A stretch of DNA of 7,882 nt from an uncultured Campylobacter sp. GTDB taxonomy: Bacteria > Campylobacterota > Campylobacteria > Campylobacterales > Campylobacteraceae. The stretch spans positions 1-7,882 of the forward strand of contig CALISV010000308.1 in assembly GCA_938041615.1 (NCBI GenBank), in the 5' to 3' direction. Shown here piece by piece: positions 5,970 through 7,882 of this stretch (its first letter is position 1; every line of letters starts with the position of its first letter). The position numbers were made by a program, and so were the translations under genes. The notes under the pieces were generated by a model that was given only the letters and a program-made list of their open reading frames with translations, had not been told where the DNA came from and ran no database searches.

Positions 5970-7168
5970 TGTTAATCGTCCAAAAATACGGCGGCACGAG
6001 CGTAGGGACGCTTGAGAGGATAGAAAACGTCGCCGCTAGAGCGATAGAGGCTAAAAAAAGCGGAGCGGACGTCGTAGTCGTGGTCTCGGCTATGAGTGGC
6101 GTGACTAATCAGCTGGTGGAGTACGCCGAGCATTATACGAAGGCTCCCGACGGCGTGGCGATGGATATGCTGCTTAGCTCCGGCGAGCGCGTTACCTGCG
6201 CGCTTTTAACGATAGCGCTGATAAATTTAGGCTATCCCGCAGTTGGTCTAAGCGGTAGGCTAGCGGGCATCATCACCGATAGCGTGCATACTAAGGCCAG
6301 GATCGAGGCGATAGATACTAAGCGTATGAAAGAGGAGCTAAAGGCGGGCAAGATCGTCGTCGTAGCGGGCTTTCAGGGTATAGACGAAAAGGGCGACGCG
6401 ACGACTCTGGGACGAGGCGGTAGCGATCTTAGCGCAGTGGCGATAGCAGGCGCTCTAGATGCGGATCTTTGCGAGATTTACACCGACGTGGACGGAGTTT
6501 ATACCACTGATCCTCGCATCGAGCCAAAGGCTAAAAAGCTAGATAAAATCAGCTACGACGAGATGCTAGAGCTTGCGAGCCTAGGCGCAAAGGTGCTGCA
6601 AAACCGCTCAGTCGAGCTAGCTAAAAAGCTAAACGTAAATTTAGTCACCAGAAGCAGCTTTAATCACAACGAAGGAACACTAATAACAAAGGAAGAGAGT
6701 ATGGAAGCAGTGCTAGTAAGCGGTATCGCGCTAGATAAAAACCAAGCTAGAGTAACTTTAAGAGGCGTAGTAGATAAGCCGGGCATCGCGGCTGAGATTT
6801 TCACCGCGCTTGCAGAAAAAAATATAAACGTGGATATGATAATCCAAAACGTAGGCCAAGACGGCACTACGAATCTGGGCTTTACCGTACCGCAAAACGA
6901 GCTTCACGTCGCAAAAGAGTGCATGGATAAACTAAGCGCGTCGAGGGAAATTTTATACAACGACGAGATAGTTAAGGTCTCAGTCGTGGGCGTTGGTATG
7001 AAAAGCCACACCGGAGTGGCGTCTCTAGCCTTTCAAACGCTAGCAAATGAGGGTATAAATATCCAAATGATCTCGACTAGCGAGATAAAAATCTCGATGA
7101 TAGTCGATCAAAAATACGGCGAGCTAGCCGTTCGCGCACTACACGAAGCTTATAAACTCGATAAATGA
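5969..7168 (+). CDS. lysC: Aspartate kinase LysC
   Basis: A 399-residue aspartokinase that phosphorylates aspartate with ATP, the first committed step to lysine, diaminopimelate, threonine and methionine. The kinase domain (about 1-235) shows VQKYGGTSVG (4-13), the SSGERV segment (70-75), GRGGSD (148-153) and YTDVDGVYTTDPR (171-183). Two ACT domains follow, about 261-330 (VVDKPGIAAEIFTAL) and 336-399 (VGVGMKSHTGVA; STSEIKIS), which bind feedback effectors such as lysine or threonine. It is the monofunctional kind, without a homoserine dehydrogenase fusion. AAAGGA lies 8 bases upstream of ATG. The start overlaps rppH by one base and the stop overlaps hobA by four (ATGA). An internal ribosome binding site and in-frame ATG at codon 245 are described separately. 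Confidence 0.97.
   Translation: MLIVQKYGGTSVGTLERIENVAARAIEAKKSGADVVVVVSAMSGVTNQLVEYAEHYTKAPDGVAMDMLLSSGERVTCALLTIALINLGYPAVGLSGRLAGIITDSVHTKARIEAIDTKRMKEELKAGKIVVVAGFQGIDEKGDATTLGRGGSDLSAVAIAGALDADLCEIYTDVDGVYTTDPRIEPKAKKLDKISYDEMLELASLGAKVLQNRSVELAKKLNVNLVTRSSFNHNEGTLITKEESMEAVLVSGIALDKNQARVTLRGVVDKPGIAAEIFTALAEKNINVDMIIQNVGQDGTTNLGFTVPQNELHVAKECMDKLSASREILYNDEIVKVSVVGVGMKSHTGVASLAFQTLANEGINIQMISTSEIKISMIVDQKYGELAVRALHEAYKLDK
6688..7168 (+). other. lysC: Candidate internal start for LysC beta subunit
   Basis: AAAGGA (6688-6693) precedes an in-frame ATG (6701) by 7 bases, a better ribosome binding site than several gene starts in this window. The ATG is codon 245, in the linker between the kinase and ACT domains. 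Initiation here would make a 155-residue protein with only the two ACT domains. The same layout is known for B. subtilis aspartokinase II and C. glutamicum LysC, where an in-frame internal start produces the beta subunit of an alpha2-beta2 enzyme. The flanking sequence is locally AT-rich, which favours an open mRNA. Usage in this organism is inferred. Confidence 0.5.
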
Positions 7169-7707
7169 GCGATTTTATAAAATGGACGCTCGAGGCGATC
7201 CGCGAGGAGGGTTCGCTGATGAGCTGGATGGAGGAGAGGCGCACCGAGTGGACGCCTCTGCTCGCCTCGAAGCTTAAATTTTTACTAGAAGGGCGTGCGT
7301 TTATTTTGATAACCGATAGCGAGCGCGGCTGGTTTGAGGAGTATTTTTTAAAAAATATCAACAAACCGACAAACGCCCGCCCCGTGCTACCTTTTTTCTC
7401 GCTAAAAGCGCTTTATCCGTCTTTTGAAAATATCGGCTCAAAAGAGGAAGTCTCGCTACTTTTAGATATGCTTAGTCTTGCTTTTCCAAACGGCTACGTA
7501 TTTTTCTATGTCGGAAAAAGCGCGGAAAAAAGCTCGCAGATCGCCAAAGGCAAGGACGATAGCTACATGTGGCTTTTTGACGAGCAGGCGCAAAATAGCT
7601 TTTATCTAAGCTCCTCCGACGGCGCGCTAGATATCAAGCTCTTATCGCTGTTTAGGCTTTTTGATAAGAGCATAGACGCCGCTTTATTTGCGAAAGTAAC
7701 GCTTTAA
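7165..7707 (+). CDS. hobA: HobA, DnaA-binding replication initiation factor
   Basis: A 180-residue protein matching HobA (Helicobacter HP1230, Campylobacter Cj0583) in length, landmarks and position between lysC and holB. Recognisable segments are the N-terminal amphipathic start (MSDFIKWTLEAIRE), ILITDSERGWFEEYFLKNIN (about 47-66), FFYVGKS, YMWLFDE, and the C-terminal LLSLFRLFDK...KVTL, which closely parallels the H. pylori ending. In H. pylori HobA is a tetramer with a sugar-isomerase fold, the functional counterpart of E. coli DiaA; it binds domains I-II of DnaA and promotes orisome assembly at oriC. The ATG overlaps the lysC stop (ATGA), so translation is coupled and no separate ribosome binding site is evident. 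holB follows after three bases. Confidence 0.92.
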   Translation: MSDFIKWTLEAIREEGSLMSWMEERRTEWTPLLASKLKFLLEGRAFILITDSERGWFEEYFLKNINKPTNARPVLPFFSLKALYPSFENIGSKEEVSLLLDMLSLAFPNGYVFFYVGKSAEKSSQIAKGKDDSYMWLFDEQAQNSFYLSSSDGALDIKLLSLFRLFDKSIDAALFAKVTL

Positions 7708-7710
7708 TCT

Positions 7711-7882
7711 ATGCGAAGCAAAATCGTAATCACGAGCGATTTTGAAGCCTTAAAAGAGGAAATTTTAGGGCTTTACGGCGTAAATTCGGTTAGATTTTTT
7801 TTCGCCGAGGATTTTTTACTAGAAAACGCAAAAGAGGTTGCCGCCGAAGCCTATATCGCGGAGAGCGAGCCCAAGCTACTAG
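7711..7882 (+). CDS. holB: DNA polymerase III delta prime subunit HolB (5' part)
   Basis: The ATG at 7711 opens a frame that runs 57 codons to the window end without a stop, beginning MRSKIVITSDFEALKEE and containing RFFFAEDFLLENAKEVAAEAYIAE. These words and the position directly after hobA fit the short campylobacterial HolB, a clamp-loader component. Delta prime is a non-ATP-binding AAA+ subunit in the complex that loads the sliding clamp. The ribosome binding site is poor, so expression probably depends on coupling to hobA three bases upstream. The assignment rests largely on synteny, because only the N-terminus is visible. In relatives folP follows. Confidence 0.8.
   Translation, partial: MRSKIVITSDFEALKEEILGLYGVNSVRFFFAEDFLLENAKEVAAEAYIAESEPKLL

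Noticed and set aside
1..7882. CRISPR array, tRNA or rRNA gene, insertion sequence or prophage genes
   Set aside because: No regularly spaced repeats, cloverleaf-like segments, transposase or integrase motifs, or terminal inverted repeats were seen on either strand.

Overview
The window looks like a piece of a Campylobacter chromosome. The strongest evidence is the gene order rppH/nudH, lysC, hobA, holB. HobA is a replication-initiation factor known only from the Campylobacterota (Epsilonproteobacteria), and this order is the one I know from Campylobacter and partly from Helicobacter. The base composition is mixed: GC-richer coding sequence alternates with very frequent AAATTT words. That suggests one of the moderate-GC oral or gut species (C. 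showae, C. rectus or C. curvus type) rather than AT-rich C. jejuni. The species assignment is inference.

Left half (1-4486): an iron or siderophore uptake module. A PchR-like AraC-family regulator (233-1183, minus strand) is divergent from a CirA-type TonB-dependent outer-membrane receptor (1300-3261). The receptor is followed by a four-helix PepSY inner-membrane protein of the PiuB/FoxB type (3350-4486). The 116-base divergent intergenic region holds a near-perfect Fur box flanked by -10-like hexamers in both directions. The simplest model has three parts: Fur shuts off both genes when iron is plentiful; the AraC protein activates the receptor when its siderophore is present; the receptor brings the ferric siderophore into the periplasm, where the PepSY protein may reduce and release the iron. 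A hairpin with a U-tract between receptor and PepSY gene probably reduces expression of the latter. The first 82 bases may be the 3' tail of another gene.

Middle (4487-5501): a gene for an acidic, low-complexity protein of unknown function (4527-5285) and a 216-base AT-rich intergenic region with the promoter of the next operon.

Right half (5502-7882): a tightly packed housekeeping operon, with junctions overlapping by 1 or 4 bases or separated by 3. It encodes RppH (RNA 5' pyrophosphohydrolase), LysC (aspartate kinase), HobA (DnaA-binding initiation factor) and the start of HolB (DNA polymerase III delta prime), which is cut by the window end.

I do not see a clearly new system. The best leads are a well-placed internal ribosome binding site and in-frame ATG in lysC, which would give a separate regulatory beta subunit, the shared Fur operator, the receptor-PepSY attenuator-like hairpin, and the unknown acidic protein.
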